A DNA stretch of 64,000 nt from Nitrosotalea sp. (GTDB taxonomy: Archaea > Thermoproteota > Nitrososphaeria > Nitrososphaerales > Nitrosopumilaceae): assembly GCA_025451075.1 (NCBI GenBank), contig JANWLA010000022.1, forward strand, positions 1 through 64,000. The letters run 5' to 3'. The notes below the pieces were generated by a model that saw only the letters and a program-made list of their open reading frames with translations, did not search any database and had not been told where the DNA came from. Below, piece by piece: positions 9,763 to 20,207 of this stretch (positions within the stretch are counted from its first letter, which is position 1; each line of letters begins with the position of its first letter). Made by a program: the position numbers and the translations under genes.

Positions 9763-10662
9763 ATGAACAAGTCTGCAATCATAGGATACATGTCTGCATT
9801 ACTTGCATCGGCACTATTTGGAGCAGTACCTACAATTGCAAAACCAGTGATATCAAACATCAATGTTTTGCTCCTCTCGTCTATAGCATATCTTATTGCG
9901 GCACTTGTGTTCACACCAATATCAAAAAAAGCCAAGACGTTACTTTCAAAAAAAGATTACATCATACTTGTTGCAATATCAATTTGTGGTGCAGCGGCTG
10001 CGCCTTATTTGTATTTTTTAGGCTTGCACCAGTCAAGTGCGACGGATACATCATTGTTATCAAATGTTGAGATAATGTTCACAGTACTGTTTGGATTATT
10101 ATTTTTCAAAGAAAGGCTCAAACCAATCGGTTTTCTTTCTATCGCACTAGTCCTGTTAGGCGTTATCATCATAACAACAAACCTCAAATTTTCAGGATCC
10201 ATATTGCAGCTAAACGCAGGACATTTTCTCATTCTTGGCTCCATGGCACTGTGGGCTTTAGACAACAACCTCAGCAGAATAATATCTACAAAAATGGACA
10301 CTGCAAGACTTGTCCAGTTAAAATCAGCCATTGGTGGTACAATTTTACTGGGAGCAGTATTTTTGCTTCAAGTGCCACTAGTTATCAGCACATCGCAGAT
10401 ACCATACGTAATACTTCTTAGTGCAATAGGATTTGGTGGATCGCTTTACTTTTTCTTGCAGAGCCTAAAGAGGATTGGAACAATTAGGACAATAATGATA
10501 TTTTCAATGTCATCAGTTTTCGGTCTTGTGTTTGCATCAGTGTTTTTGCACGAACAGGTAAGCTTGTATCAGATAAGTGCCATTGCAATAATGCTGACTG
10601 GGATTTATACAATAAACAGAAAAGAGAGCCTAAAAGAAAACCCAGAATCCCCCTTACATTAA
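9763..10662 (+). CDS. EamA/DMT-family transporter
   Basis: Ten hydrophobic segments, duplicated EamA pattern. Confidence 0.8.
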   Translation: MNKSAIIGYMSALLASALFGAVPTIAKPVISNINVLLLSSIAYLIAALVFTPISKKAKTLLSKKDYIILVAISICGAAAAPYLYFLGLHQSSATDTSLLSNVEIMFTVLFGLLFFKERLKPIGFLSIALVLLGVIIITTNLKFSGSILQLNAGHFLILGSMALWALDNNLSRIISTKMDTARLVQLKSAIGGTILLGAVFLLQVPLVISTSQIPYVILLSAIGFGGSLYFFLQSLKRIGTIRTIMIFSMSSVFGLVFASVFLHEQVSLYQISAIAIMLTGIYTINRKESLKENPESPLH

Positions 10663-10676
10663 ATCCTAAGAGATTT

Positions 10677-12077
10677 TCAAACTCCAAGCAATGCAACAAA
10701 CAAGTAATAGACCAAGATGTTTACCAGTGTCACTAGAGCGCCAATTTTAAAAAATTCAAAAAAAGTAAAGGCCTTGATACCTTTTGACTCACTCGCTTGA
10801 ATTATTATAATACTGCTTGCAGCGCCAAGTATTGTAAGATTTCCTGCAATGGTTGACGAAGCAGCAAGCATCATCCACTGAATAACATATGTGCCTGTAA
10901 AACCATTCGCAATCATGACATGGTTATACAAGGCTACAAAAGGAACGTTGCTTAGAATTTGCCCAAGCGTTATGCTGTAGGCAGAGATTACAGCACTGCT
11001 CTGTAGTATATCATTTGGATTTGGAATTGGAAGGTACTTCATAAACAATGAAATTGCACCAGAGGACCACAGAGCGCCAGTGACAACAAACATGGCTACA
11101 AAAAAGATTAACACAGCATAATTTACACTTTTTAGAATCTCATATCTCTGGCCACTTGAAGCATATAGTGCTGCAGCACCAATCAATGCAACAACACTGA
11201 TACTAATATCAAACACATGCAAAAAGTGCAAGATTTCAGATACAAAAAAACCTGCAATTGTTGCCAACAATACCACAAGAGATATCTTTGCAAGACGTGG
11301 ATTCTCAATTTTCACGTTTTGTAGTATAGTGTTATCCTGATAGTTGTGAGATATTAGCATTAGATCCTTTTTGAAATAAATTTTAAGAATATACCACGTA
11401 AGAAACAGGTTTACCACAGTTGGAATTGCAAGAAACTTTAAAAAATTTGTAAACGGTAACGGAATTCCGCTTTGGACTGCTACCAAAAGGTTTTGAGGAT
11501 TACCAATAGGCGTCATGGCACTTCCTACCGTAATTCCAAAGGCAAGCGCTATGAGAAAAATAACAGGCCTTGCACCGACATGTTTTGAAATATAAATTAT
11601 GAGTGGGATTCCCATCAATGCAATTGTGTCATTTACCAAAAATGCCGAAAGCAGGCCCATGCCAACAACAATGACCATCAATAACAAGTCAGGAGTTTTG
11701 GCTTTTGACATCATTTTTGTTGCAACAAGTTTGAGCAGGCCTGATCTGTCCACTGCCGAGACAATGCTAAACATAGAAAACAAAAATATCAAGACATCAA
11801 GTTGAATAGATTTTGCGGCAGACTCGATATTGACAATTTGAAACACGATCATCAATACTGCTCCAACTGACATTGCAATCCAGATTGGAATCTTGAATCT
11901 TATTCTGCCAATAATTAGAACATATACAATTGCAAAAATCACTAGTGCAATGTATTCCTTCAATGGTAAATCCAGGATATCATCAAGTTTATCTCTTGCC
12001 AATTGGGAAAAAATTCTACTCTTGGTGGGTATACAGAAATACAAGTCAAGAACACACAACACATGGTAGGACCACAA
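10677..12077 (-). CDS. ArsB/NhaD/SLC13-type anion or Na+ permease (true start probably downstream of the ORF start)
   Basis: Multi-TM with NDTIALMGIPLIIYISKHVGARP and GSAMTPIGNPQN motifs. Confidence 0.75.
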   Translation of the reverse strand: MWSYHVLCVLDLYFCIPTKSRIFSQLARDKLDDILDLPLKEYIALVIFAIVYVLIIGRIRFKIPIWIAMSVGAVLMIVFQIVNIESAAKSIQLDVLIFLFSMFSIVSAVDRSGLLKLVATKMMSKAKTPDLLLMVIVVGMGLLSAFLVNDTIALMGIPLIIYISKHVGARPVIFLIALAFGITVGSAMTPIGNPQNLLVAVQSGIPLPFTNFLKFLAIPTVVNLFLTWYILKIYFKKDLMLISHNYQDNTILQNVKIENPRLAKISLVVLLATIAGFFVSEILHFLHVFDISISVVALIGAAALYASSGQRYEILKSVNYAVLIFFVAMFVVTGALWSSGAISLFMKYLPIPNPNDILQSSAVISAYSITLGQILSNVPFVALYNHVMIANGFTGTYVIQWMMLAASSTIAGNLTILGAASSIIIIQASESKGIKAFTFFEFFKIGALVTLVNILVYYLFVALLGV

Positions 12078-12233
12078 GACGGCGGATTTGGTTTTGACGG
12101 AGCACCAAAATATTCCAAGCTAGAAGACAAAAATGCGATATGTGTCCAGTGCCAAGCAGGTCAACACAGTAAATGTCTTGCCAAAAACAATCAAGACATA
12201 ATTTGTGATTGTGAATTGTGTATGATTTCCTAG
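12063..12233 (+). CDS. Small Cys/His-rich putative metal-binding protein
   Basis: MVGPQDGGFGFDGAPKYSKLEDKNAICVQCQAGQHSKCLAKNNQDIICDCELCMIS*. Confidence 0.6.
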   Translation: MVGPQDGGFGFDGAPKYSKLEDKNAICVQCQAGQHSKCLAKNNQDIICDCELCMIS

Positions 12234-12271
12234 TTAGATGAGCTAGCGCTATCTTGATTTTGATGTGAAAA

Positions 12272-12345
12272 TGGGATCGGCCGGATTTGAACCGACGACC
12301 TCAGGTACCCAAAACCCGAATCATACCAAGCTAGACCACGATCCC
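12272..12345 (-). tRNA. tRNA-Pro(TGG)
   Basis: Reverse complement GGGATCG...CGATCCC acceptor stem, T arm GTCGG-TTCAAAT-CCGGC, anticodon stem-loop CGGGT-TTTGGGT-ACCTG. Confidence 0.9.
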
Positions 12346-12430
12346 GATGTGATTGCACAAAAATGTCCCCAATTTAATCTTCTCATGCATGTGATGATTT
12401 TAAATAATAAACCAAATTAAGGCAAGATCG

Positions 12431-13321
12431 TTGCAATTACAAGATTACATCAATGCAGGAAAAATAGCGTCAGAGGTACGGGAAAATGCCAGAAGAAAAA
12501 ACCATGTAGGCTCGACCCTTGAGGAGATATGTAATTCCATTGAAAAAGAAATCACCACCAAGGGAGGCAAGTGCGCATTTCCAGTAAATGTCAGTCTAAA
12601 TGAAATTGCAGCACACTATACCGCAGAACCAAATGACAAGATAATAGTCAAGGATACTGATCTTTTAAAAATTGATTTGGGGGTTCAGATAAATGGCCAC
12701 ATTGCAGACACTGCTGTAACCGTATGCTATGAACCAAAGTACGATTTTCTGGTACAAGCAGCAGAATCTGCACTCAAAGAAGCCATGTCAATAATACGAG
12801 TGGGTGCAAAATCAAGCGATATAGGAAAAACAATAGAAAATACTACAAAGCAAATGGGCGGTATACCCATTGCAAACCTCAGCGGTCATTCGCTAGAGCA
12901 GTATACAATTCACGCAGGCAAGTCAGTTCCAAACATATGGTCCATTGGTTCTTTTTCATTCCAGTCCACAGAGGCATATGCATGTGAGCCATTTGTGACC
13001 ACCCCTGATGGATCAGGCTTTGTGCGAGAGGGAAAAATAAGAAACATCTTTTCGCTTGTCACAAGAAAAAGAACAAAGGACGAAGATGCAAACAAGATGA
13101 TCGATTTCATATGGCAAAAATTCAACATGTTACCATTTGCATTACGGTGGTTCATTCCAGAATATGATGAAAAGACTGCAAGAGATTTGCTTGAGAGATT
13201 GATCAAAAACAAAATCGTCAGGTCATATCCAATATTAGTAGAGGCAAACGAAGAGAGGGTCGCACAGGCAGAGCACACGTTTATCCCCCAAGAAAATAGC
13301 GCCCTTGTAACTACGATTTAA
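12431..13321 (+). CDS. map: Methionine aminopeptidase type II
   Basis: KIDLGVQINGHIADTAVTV, NLSGHSLEQYTIHAGKSVPN, HTFIPQENSALVTT; MAP-2 layout. Confidence 0.85.
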   Translation: MQLQDYINAGKIASEVRENARRKNHVGSTLEEICNSIEKEITTKGGKCAFPVNVSLNEIAAHYTAEPNDKIIVKDTDLLKIDLGVQINGHIADTAVTVCYEPKYDFLVQAAESALKEAMSIIRVGAKSSDIGKTIENTTKQMGGIPIANLSGHSLEQYTIHAGKSVPNIWSIGSFSFQSTEAYACEPFVTTPDGSGFVREGKIRNIFSLVTRKRTKDEDANKMIDFIWQKFNMLPFALRWFIPEYDEKTARDLLERLIKNKIVRSYPILVEANEERVAQAEHTFIPQENSALVTTI

Positions 13322-13332
13322 CTCAAAATATC

Positions 13333-13599
13333 TTAGCTAAAGATAATCTTCTTTCTCCACCATTTGGTAAATACTATCATCCCACTTCCTGCAATCATGA
13401 GTCCTGAATAGACCATTATGTGACCCATGATTTGCTGCAAAGCATTCCCACAATGACATCCAATAGGATTTGCTGCTGTTTGAGCACCGCAATAGCACAT
13501 GACATTTTCATATGAACCATATCCGATGATTGACACAAGCAAACCCAGCACAATGAGTATGGCACCCAGAGTCTTCATGTTTGGCATGTACGGTACCAC
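13333..13599 (-). CDS. Small two-TM protein with Cys-rich extracytoplasmic loop
   Basis: CYCGAQTAANPIGCHCG between TM segments; likely start MKTLGAIL. Confidence 0.5.
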   Translation of the reverse strand: MVPYMPNMKTLGAILIVLGLLVSIIGYGSYENVMCYCGAQTAANPIGCHCGNALQQIMGHIMVYSGLMIAGSGMIVFTKWWRKKIIFS

Positions 13600-13638
13600 A
13601 CCATTGCTTAAAAGACTACCGGATGAATTATCCTAGAT

Positions 13639-14136
13639 TCAATATCTAATTCGGCTCTTTTCCAGATTTCTTTTGGTTATGAGAACGTATGAACATCCTG
13701 TAACTAATACACTCTGCAGAGTTTTTGTTATCACATCGATTGTACCAACATCATTTTGCATTCCCACAATTGGCAGATCAATGGTTCTTGATACAACATA
13801 AAAGGCAATTAGAGACATGGAACCTACAAGCACTATTACATATGGCATTTCATTCTGGACACTTTTTAGCATCCAGATACCAACTGGAATGTATACTAGA
13901 GCAACAATCAAGAAAAATATAGTTTGTATCTTTCCGCCTAGATCAAGTTCAGACCATTGGGATGTATCAAGATCGTTAGTTTCTTGGCCTGTTTCCTTGT
14001 CACTCGCCATCTCATGAAAGCCATCACCGCTTTCATCTGTGAATTGTTCGTATGTAACCACAAAGTAAATTGCGCTAGTTTCTAGCATCGTCACTATTAC
14101 AGCATATGAAATCAGTTGAGACAAGTTTACATTCAC
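13639..14136 (-). CDS. Four-TM membrane protein, paralog of 56325..56735
   Basis: Shares the IDLPIVGMQNDVGTIDVITK / VSLPLVGIQEDVGIVDILAK motif and topology. Confidence 0.65.
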   Translation of the reverse strand: MNVNLSQLISYAVIVTMLETSAIYFVVTYEQFTDESGDGFHEMASDKETGQETNDLDTSQWSELDLGGKIQTIFFLIVALVYIPVGIWMLKSVQNEMPYVIVLVGSMSLIAFYVVSRTIDLPIVGMQNDVGTIDVITKTLQSVLVTGCSYVLITKRNLEKSRIRY

Positions 14137-14147
14137 ATTATATCATC

Positions 14148-14477
14148 TCAATATCGTATTTTTACTGCCTGGGCAATTTCTATAAATTTCTGCATTTCAT
14201 TGAAAAAACATATTCCTTTTTCAGTAATGGTAAAAATGCGACTCCCCTTGTCACATGTAGAATTTATCAGTCCAAAATCTGACAACTTTTGACATTTTTC
14301 AATCGCAGTATAATGTGATAGATTGGCACTTCTAGTTATAGCAGATATTATTGTACCATTTCTTCCATAGTCCACAATGACACGTAAAATGTCAAATACA
14401 ACACCCAACTCTGATCTATATTGTTGTTTTAACATATCATTCAATTCTAAAATTGGTATATTATATTTCAGGGACAC
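14148..14477 (-). CDS. Winged-helix transcriptional regulator, paralog of 25872..26159
   Basis: YRSELGVVFDILRVIVDYGRNGTIISAITRSANLSHYTAIEKCQKLSDFGLI. Confidence 0.8.
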   Translation of the reverse strand: MSLKYNIPILELNDMLKQQYRSELGVVFDILRVIVDYGRNGTIISAITRSANLSHYTAIEKCQKLSDFGLINSTCDKGSRIFTITEKGICFFNEMQKFIEIAQAVKIRY

Positions 14478-14508
14478 TTGACTAAGTATTGTTTTTCTTG
14501 TATGCCAG

Positions 14509-14832
14509 TTATTTCTTTTTCACTATTGCCACAAAAAATAGTGCAAGAATGACAAATCCAGTAGATGACAATATCACGTCAATAGTTGTTGCCTCTACAG
14601 ATGGTAGAAATATTTCCATTCTGGGTAGTATGGCTCGGAATGCATAGATCCCAAAGGCAGCACTAACAAAAAGAAGTCTTGTCAATTTGGTGCGCCTGTA
14701 TGCAAATAGTGATACTACAAGCAAAAAGGCGGCAAATATGCCAGTTGCAAAATCAAGAGACTCTTGAAAATCAGGGGACTCGCCACCAACTTCTGTCAGA
14801 CCATTTACTGCAAACAAAATTTGTTCTAACAA
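14509..14832 (-). CDS. Three-TM small membrane protein
   Basis: Three hydrophobic segments with basic cytoplasmic linker; start adjoins HTH stop. Confidence 0.55.
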   Translation of the reverse strand: MLEQILFAVNGLTEVGGESPDFQESLDFATGIFAAFLLVVSLFAYRRTKLTRLLFVSAAFGIYAFRAILPRMEIFLPSVEATTIDVILSSTGFVILALFFVAIVKKK

Positions 14833-15384
14833 CTATGCGTCAGTCTCCTCTGTTTTGGAAGATATCTGCAAGAAAAGATCTGCAAACCTGCTCAGCATCT
14901 TATCCCAGACACTTGGATGATAAGTCTTGAGTGCAGCCGCTATGCTTTGCATGTCAGTTATTGTATACCGTATTGTTCTTCCCTCTTTTATAGAACTGAC
15001 CAAACCAGATTCTTCAAGTCTATGCATATGCCAGCTTATAGTGGGTGCAGAGAATCCCTTGAAATTTATGATTTCACTTTGCGTTGATTTTGGATGCTCC
15101 ATAAGATATGTGAGTATGTCCATGGCAGTTTCTTGTCTTAAAAAGGCAAGTATGTTATGTTCTGCATCCAACACTTCAACTGCATAATAATGTCTATAGA
15201 CGTTAATTCGTCTAGATTTTACCTTTCCAGATCTTTCCAGAATATCCAGATGGTGCTGAGTTGCACCCATGCCTACTTCTAATTCTCTTGTAATCATTCT
15301 AAGATGCGCACCTGGATTTTTTTTAATGTAATCGTATATGCGTTTTCTGTTTTCAGAATCATCTTCATCTTTTTCATCTCGCAA
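14833..15384 (-). CDS. Tandem winged-helix ArsR-like regulator
   Basis: Two wHTH units (RKRIYDYIKKNPGAHLRMITRELEVGMGATQHHLDILER; TQSEIINFKGFSAPTISWHMHRLEESGLV). Confidence 0.8.
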   Translation of the reverse strand: MRDEKDEDDSENRKRIYDYIKKNPGAHLRMITRELEVGMGATQHHLDILERSGKVKSRRINVYRHYYAVEVLDAEHNILAFLRQETAMDILTYLMEHPKSTQSEIINFKGFSAPTISWHMHRLEESGLVSSIKEGRTIRYTITDMQSIAAALKTYHPSVWDKMLSRFADLFLQISSKTEETDA

Positions 15385-15558
15385 CAGTCTTCTCCTTCTA
15401 CCACTAGAGACTTGCTATAATAAAGAGTAATGACACTATAGGTACAACAAGCTAAGTATCGATGTAATAATATTTAATTTTGCCATACCAAACTTGACAA
15501 AACTTAGTCAGATGTTCCTCAATTATAATATACAAAATTTGCCATCTACATTTTTGAG

Positions 15559-15849
15559 GTGAAATTAGACAACGTGAAAAACACAAGAATGCTCTTGGCA
15601 ATTCCGCTAGTAGTAATAGCAATAATAGCTATTGGAGTAGGAATGTCAAGCAACGTATCGGCCCAACCAACTGCATCAACCACACCAATTATTGATCCAC
15701 AAGATGGCCCAAATGAGATACAGACTGCTGATAACAGTACAGACAACCAAAAAGACGGTGAGACAAACGATGATCACAGTAATGCAAAGATAGGACAAAT
15801 CGGTGATGGTGACGGAGAGCAAAAAGACCAGACTGAATTGAAAAAGTAG
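15559..15849 (+). CDS. Small secreted acidic protein
   Basis: Signal peptide (LLAIPLVVIAIIAIGVGMSSNVSAQ) then Asp/Asn/Gln-rich tail. Confidence 0.55.
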   Translation: MKLDNVKNTRMLLAIPLVVIAIIAIGVGMSSNVSAQPTASTTPIIDPQDGPNEIQTADNSTDNQKDGETNDDHSNAKIGQIGDGDGEQKDQTELKK

Positions 15850-16061
15850 AGAAAATTCTCTCTTCCACTATTTTTCTAATTTAATCCCCCTTTTTACTCA
15901 GATTTCAAATTATTTATAGATCTTATGTAAGTCTAATCGGATTTTTTTATTTAGTCAAGTGTACCTGTAGCGTAATATACAAAGATATTAGAAAAACCTC
16001 AAATTGGAAAGAAAATCGCTTGTACTGTTTATTATTATAATTAACATCAACTACATACATA

Positions 16062-16850
16062 GTGAAAAAAATGAAAGATAAAGATCATAAATCAAGTACT
16101 CAAATAATGCTAAACAAGGTGCCCGAAATCACGTTATTCTTTTGGGTCATCAAGATCCTATGCACCACCGTTGGTGAGACAGGTGCAGATTTTTTGAATA
16201 CTAATTTGAATCTTGGACTGGACGGAGTAACGCTAATCATTGGAACAATGCTTGTTGCAGCGCTAATCTTTCAGTTCAAATTCAAAAAATATGTGCCTGG
16301 AATCTACTGGCTTGCAGTTGTCCTAATAAGCATAGTAGGAACTCTCATCACAGACAATTTGACGGATAACCTTGGTATACCTTTGATGATCACTACCATA
16401 GTCTTCACCATCTCGCTTTCAATAGTCTTTTCTGTTTGGTATAAGAAAGAAAAAACATTGTCAATACATACAATCATCACTACCAGAAGAGAGGCGTTTT
16501 ATTGGCTAGCCATTCTGTTTACATTTGCACTTGGAACCGCTGCAGGTGACCTATTAGCTGAGACCATAAACCTTGGCTATCTGCTCTCCGCAATCATTTT
16601 TGGTGTTCTAATTGCATCTGTTGCGATAAGTCATTTCGTTTTCAAGGTAAATGCTATTTTGGCATTCTGGATAGCATATATTCTAACTCGTCCTCTGGGG
16701 GCTTCGATAGGTGACTATCTCTCGCAAGATTTGAACAACGGTGGTTTGGGATTGGGAACTGTAATAACAAGTATGATTTTCCTTGCTACGATTTTAGCTA
16801 CAGTCATTTATCTGACAATGACAAAAAAAGACGTCATTAAAAAAAAGTAA
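16062..16850 (+). CDS. COG4705/DUF347-like repeat membrane protein
   Basis: Repeated FWVIKILCTTVGETGADFL / FYWLAILFTFALGTAAGDLL / FWIAYILTRPLGASIGDYL units. Confidence 0.8.
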   Translation: MKKMKDKDHKSSTQIMLNKVPEITLFFWVIKILCTTVGETGADFLNTNLNLGLDGVTLIIGTMLVAALIFQFKFKKYVPGIYWLAVVLISIVGTLITDNLTDNLGIPLMITTIVFTISLSIVFSVWYKKEKTLSIHTIITTRREAFYWLAILFTFALGTAAGDLLAETINLGYLLSAIIFGVLIASVAISHFVFKVNAILAFWIAYILTRPLGASIGDYLSQDLNNGGLGLGTVITSMIFLATILATVIYLTMTKKDVIKKK

Positions 16851-16983
16851 TTTTGGAGAACAAGTGTGATGATAGAAAATATTTCAATACCTGTTCACAT
16901 ATTCATCAATTAGCATTTGGTGCGCCAATTTACTCTATGCTAAAGAAAAGATCCTAAGAGTCACTGCATAGCAACAAAGACTG

Positions 16984-17172
16984 TCACTTGGAAACTTCGC
17001 CAAAAATTTTGGTCACCATCATCTGCCCGTTTCCACATGAGGTACATTTTTCAATCATTTTAAAGACATGATCTCCTTCCCTGAATTTGCGCTTGGATAT
17101 TGCGTGACAGCTGTTACACTGCTCAACGGTATACGGGTCAAGTACCTCGTCTTTTTTCTTGAAAAGTCTCAT
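16984..17172 (-). CDS. Small zinc-ribbon-like protein
   Basis: CNSCHAISKRKF...CTSCGNG; start overlaps stop of upstream DUF1512-like gene. Confidence 0.6.
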   Translation of the reverse strand: MRLFKKKDEVLDPYTVEQCNSCHAISKRKFREGDHVFKMIEKCTSCGNGQMMVTKIFGEVSK

Positions 17173-18290
17173 TGTGATACTCCCAATGTGTTTCCAACTC
17201 CAATTATCAGAGCACTCTGACCTGCCTTTGTGCTGTTTTTTATGACATCATAGACTTGCAAGGACACCTTGTCTGAAGCATCAGCAATTTCTTTTTTCAT
17301 AAGGGTGATTGCTTCTTTGATCGATTGTTTTACTACAATTGCATATATTGGAATGCCGTATCTTGTTGCCACTTCCTCTATCTGGAACCTTTCAGTTCCT
17401 ACGCCTCCAATTGCAGCTCCAAATCCTTGGGCAATAGAACCTGTTTCTTCGCCTTCAAGTTTGAGGGCAGCGTCAACCATCACTATTATGTCAGGCTTGT
17501 TTTCTGAAATCATTTTTTCAAGTGCATCTGCAGGCCTTCCAACTGTTGCGGCAGGACCTTCAGCTTTTAGAAGGTACAATTTTCTTCCCTCAAAGTCTTT
17601 TTCACTCAAGACAGTTTCAAGTGCTACAGTCTTTTTTTCTGTACCAAGCATCATTTGTCCAACAATCATAGGACCAATTCCATCACCTATCGGTTGCCCC
17701 TGCTTGAATGCAGAAACTGCAACCCTGAGTGCTTCTGCTTCTTCCAGGATAAACGGCATCATCATTTGCAATGGCAATATTAATGGAAAGTTGTTTTGTT
17801 TTTTTGCAGTAAGGAAAAAGTGCCTTACCATCTTGTACATCATGTGCAGAGCGGTTACTGCTTCAAGAATGTTGATTATCTGACTTGTCTGGACATGTGA
17901 TATATTGGGAGACAAACTTTTTACTTGTTCACGGGTAGAATCCTCCCTTGTTCTCATGATATGTTTTATCTTTGGCACTATGCCGTTAGGGTCCATGTCA
18001 ACTGGCATTATTGTAAAATATTCAAAATATCTATCAAGCATACCAGTAGGATCTGCTGATGGGTTTACAGTATTTTTCACATAAGCGATTAGTTCTCTTC
18101 TTGTATCATCACGATATGACTTGAGTTTCTCAAGCCCCTTGTTGATTTCAGACGAAGTGACCTGAAGCTGAATTCTTTGTCCATATAGCATAAAGACAAA
18201 GATTGGGAGAATCCAGACCAACCACATTAATGGATTTGAATTATCAGTGGAACTGAAAAGCTTGTCCAGATTTGTACCCAAAAAATCCAA
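17169..18290 (-). CDS. DUF1512-like membrane-anchored protein
   Basis: N-terminal TM (LMWLVWILPIFVFMLYGQRIQ), conserved GPMIVGQMMLG and GIGVESQ-like end; family assigned from memory. Confidence 0.6.
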   Translation of the reverse strand: MDFLGTNLDKLFSSTDNSNPLMWLVWILPIFVFMLYGQRIQLQVTSSEINKGLEKLKSYRDDTRRELIAYVKNTVNPSADPTGMLDRYFEYFTIMPVDMDPNGIVPKIKHIMRTREDSTREQVKSLSPNISHVQTSQIINILEAVTALHMMYKMVRHFFLTAKKQNNFPLILPLQMMMPFILEEAEALRVAVSAFKQGQPIGDGIGPMIVGQMMLGTEKKTVALETVLSEKDFEGRKLYLLKAEGPAATVGRPADALEKMISENKPDIIVMVDAALKLEGEETGSIAQGFGAAIGGVGTERFQIEEVATRYGIPIYAIVVKQSIKEAITLMKKEIADASDKVSLQVYDVIKNSTKAGQSALIIGVGNTLGVSQ

Positions 18291-18757
18291 TAGTAAAAAG
18301 GCCCTGTTTTACTAAATTAAATCTTTCAGAGTTTACACATGGTAATTCCAATTCATCACATTTGATAAATCAAAGAATCAAAAGATGTCATCCGGCCTTG
18401 GGTGGACATGGCATTTTTCCCTAGTAATAACATGCCAACGCATCTACTACTTTTCCCTCTTTGCCATTGTTTCTCCATTTCTGAAGATTCCCATGTGTTG
18501 CCACATGTGCTTCCGAGCAGAAATATGAAACACCGCTCGGGTCAGAAAACCAAGTCCTTACCTGGTGACCTGATTCAAGTGTGTCTTCACTTTTGTCAGT
18601 CGGATGACTGTCCATTAATACGGCACCGTGGAATAAAAGACCGATCAATATAGATCCGGTATATCCAAGTGAAAAATAGACCTAGGCATCATACAAGATA
18701 AGAATAGGCAATTTCCAGAAAATCATTTTTTAAGCATTTGGGACACATGTAACATCA

Positions 18758-20206
18758 ATGAAGCCAAGCGAGATTGGACCCTGCTTGTCTAGAATGGTAA
18801 AATGCACAGTCACATGGGATAAACATGTACGAGATTTTTATTCAGTTGATGCAAGCTCCTACATCCTAAGGCCTCAAGTTGTTGCATTTCCCCGCAAGGA
18901 GTCAGATGTTGTAAAGATTATAAAATTTGCAAAAAAACATTGCATCCAAGTGACACCCCGTGGAGCTGGCACAGGTCTTGTTGGCAGTGCACTGGGAAGA
19001 GGAATTATTTTGGACATGAAACATTTTGATGAAATAAAACTTGGAGAGAATTACGTAAAAGTTGGAAGTGGTGTCTTCAAGGGTCATCTTGACAAGATGC
19101 TTCAAAAACAAGGCAGGTTCATAGGGCCAGACCCATCAATCGGGCCACATTGCACCATTGGTGGCATGATTGGAACCAATGCAAGCGGCATCCACTCTTT
19201 AAAGTATGGTGGTATGATAGACAATTTGATTCAGGTCAAGATGATAAGCTCATCAGGCATTGTTACAAATTTTCCAGGCAATCACAATTTCAAGGGCATG
19301 ATCAACAAGATCCACCATAATGGAGACATGTCATTTCCAAAAGTATCCAAGAATTCTTGCGGTTATAGAATTGACACAATCTCCTCAGAAAAAGATTTAC
19401 ACAAATTAATTGCAGGCTCGGAAGGTACGCTTGGCATAATAGTTTCTGCAAAACTTAGGACGTACACATCTCCAAAAAATACATTACTTTGCATAATACA
19501 CTACAAGACACTGATAGATGCAGCAAGAGATGTTTCAAAGATAATCGAATTAAAGCCATCTGCAGTAGAGATTATCGACAGCAACATAACAAAACATGTC
19601 AAGATGAAGGTACCATCACATACAGGCTGCCTTCTTTTTGTAGAGTTTGATAACATGATACAATCAAACAGAAAAAAGATTTACAAAATTACGTCAGGTA
19701 GAATAATCAAGGCAGAATCCAGCAGCGATAGAATCAAAAAATTATGGAGTTTTAGAAACTCTGCCCTAACATACAGCCTACAAAGTATAACAAAAAATGA
19801 GACAATGCCCACACTCATAGAGGATGCAGTTGTTCCAGTAAAAAGACTGCCTCTGCTATTGAGGATGCTTGGTATGGTCTCAAAAAAATATGGCCTCAGG
19901 GTTATCATATATGGGCACGCAGGAAACGGCAACCTGCACATCAGACCAATTCTCAGACAAAAGGATGCATATCTTATCAAAAAGATTGCATCAGAGTTCT
20001 TCGCTGGTGTAATAGAACTTGGAGGAAGTATAACAGGCGAGCACGGAGATGGTCTTGCAAGATCAGAGTTTGTAAAAATGCAATACGGTAAAAAAACTCA
20101 TTCTGTTTTTATGCAAATAAAAAAACAATTTGATCCCAAAAACATTCTAAATCCAGGCAAGATAATATCAACACATAGCACAGTGACAAGAAACTTGAAG
20201 ATTTGA
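18758..20206 (+). CDS. FAD-binding oxidoreductase, GlcD/D-lactate dehydrogenase-like
   Basis: RGAGTGLVGSALGRGIILDM, GGMIGTNASGIHSLKYGGM, YGHAGNGNLHIRP, TGEHGDGLARS. Confidence 0.9.
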   Translation: MKPSEIGPCLSRMVKCTVTWDKHVRDFYSVDASSYILRPQVVAFPRKESDVVKIIKFAKKHCIQVTPRGAGTGLVGSALGRGIILDMKHFDEIKLGENYVKVGSGVFKGHLDKMLQKQGRFIGPDPSIGPHCTIGGMIGTNASGIHSLKYGGMIDNLIQVKMISSSGIVTNFPGNHNFKGMINKIHHNGDMSFPKVSKNSCGYRIDTISSEKDLHKLIAGSEGTLGIIVSAKLRTYTSPKNTLLCIIHYKTLIDAARDVSKIIELKPSAVEIIDSNITKHVKMKVPSHTGCLLFVEFDNMIQSNRKKIYKITSGRIIKAESSSDRIKKLWSFRNSALTYSLQSITKNETMPTLIEDAVVPVKRLPLLLRMLGMVSKKYGLRVIIYGHAGNGNLHIRPILRQKDAYLIKKIASEFFAGVIELGGSITGEHGDGLARSEFVKMQYGKKTHSVFMQIKKQFDPKNILNPGKIISTHSTVTRNLKI

Positions 20207-20207
20207 C

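Noticed and set aside
17269-17883. 204-aa plus-strand ORF
   Set aside because: Antisense to the DUF1512-like gene; Ser/Ile-rich shadow translation.
18402-18653. Overlapping ORFs on both strands (18402 + and 18421 -)
   Set aside because: Cannot decide strand; neither shows a family signature, so not called.
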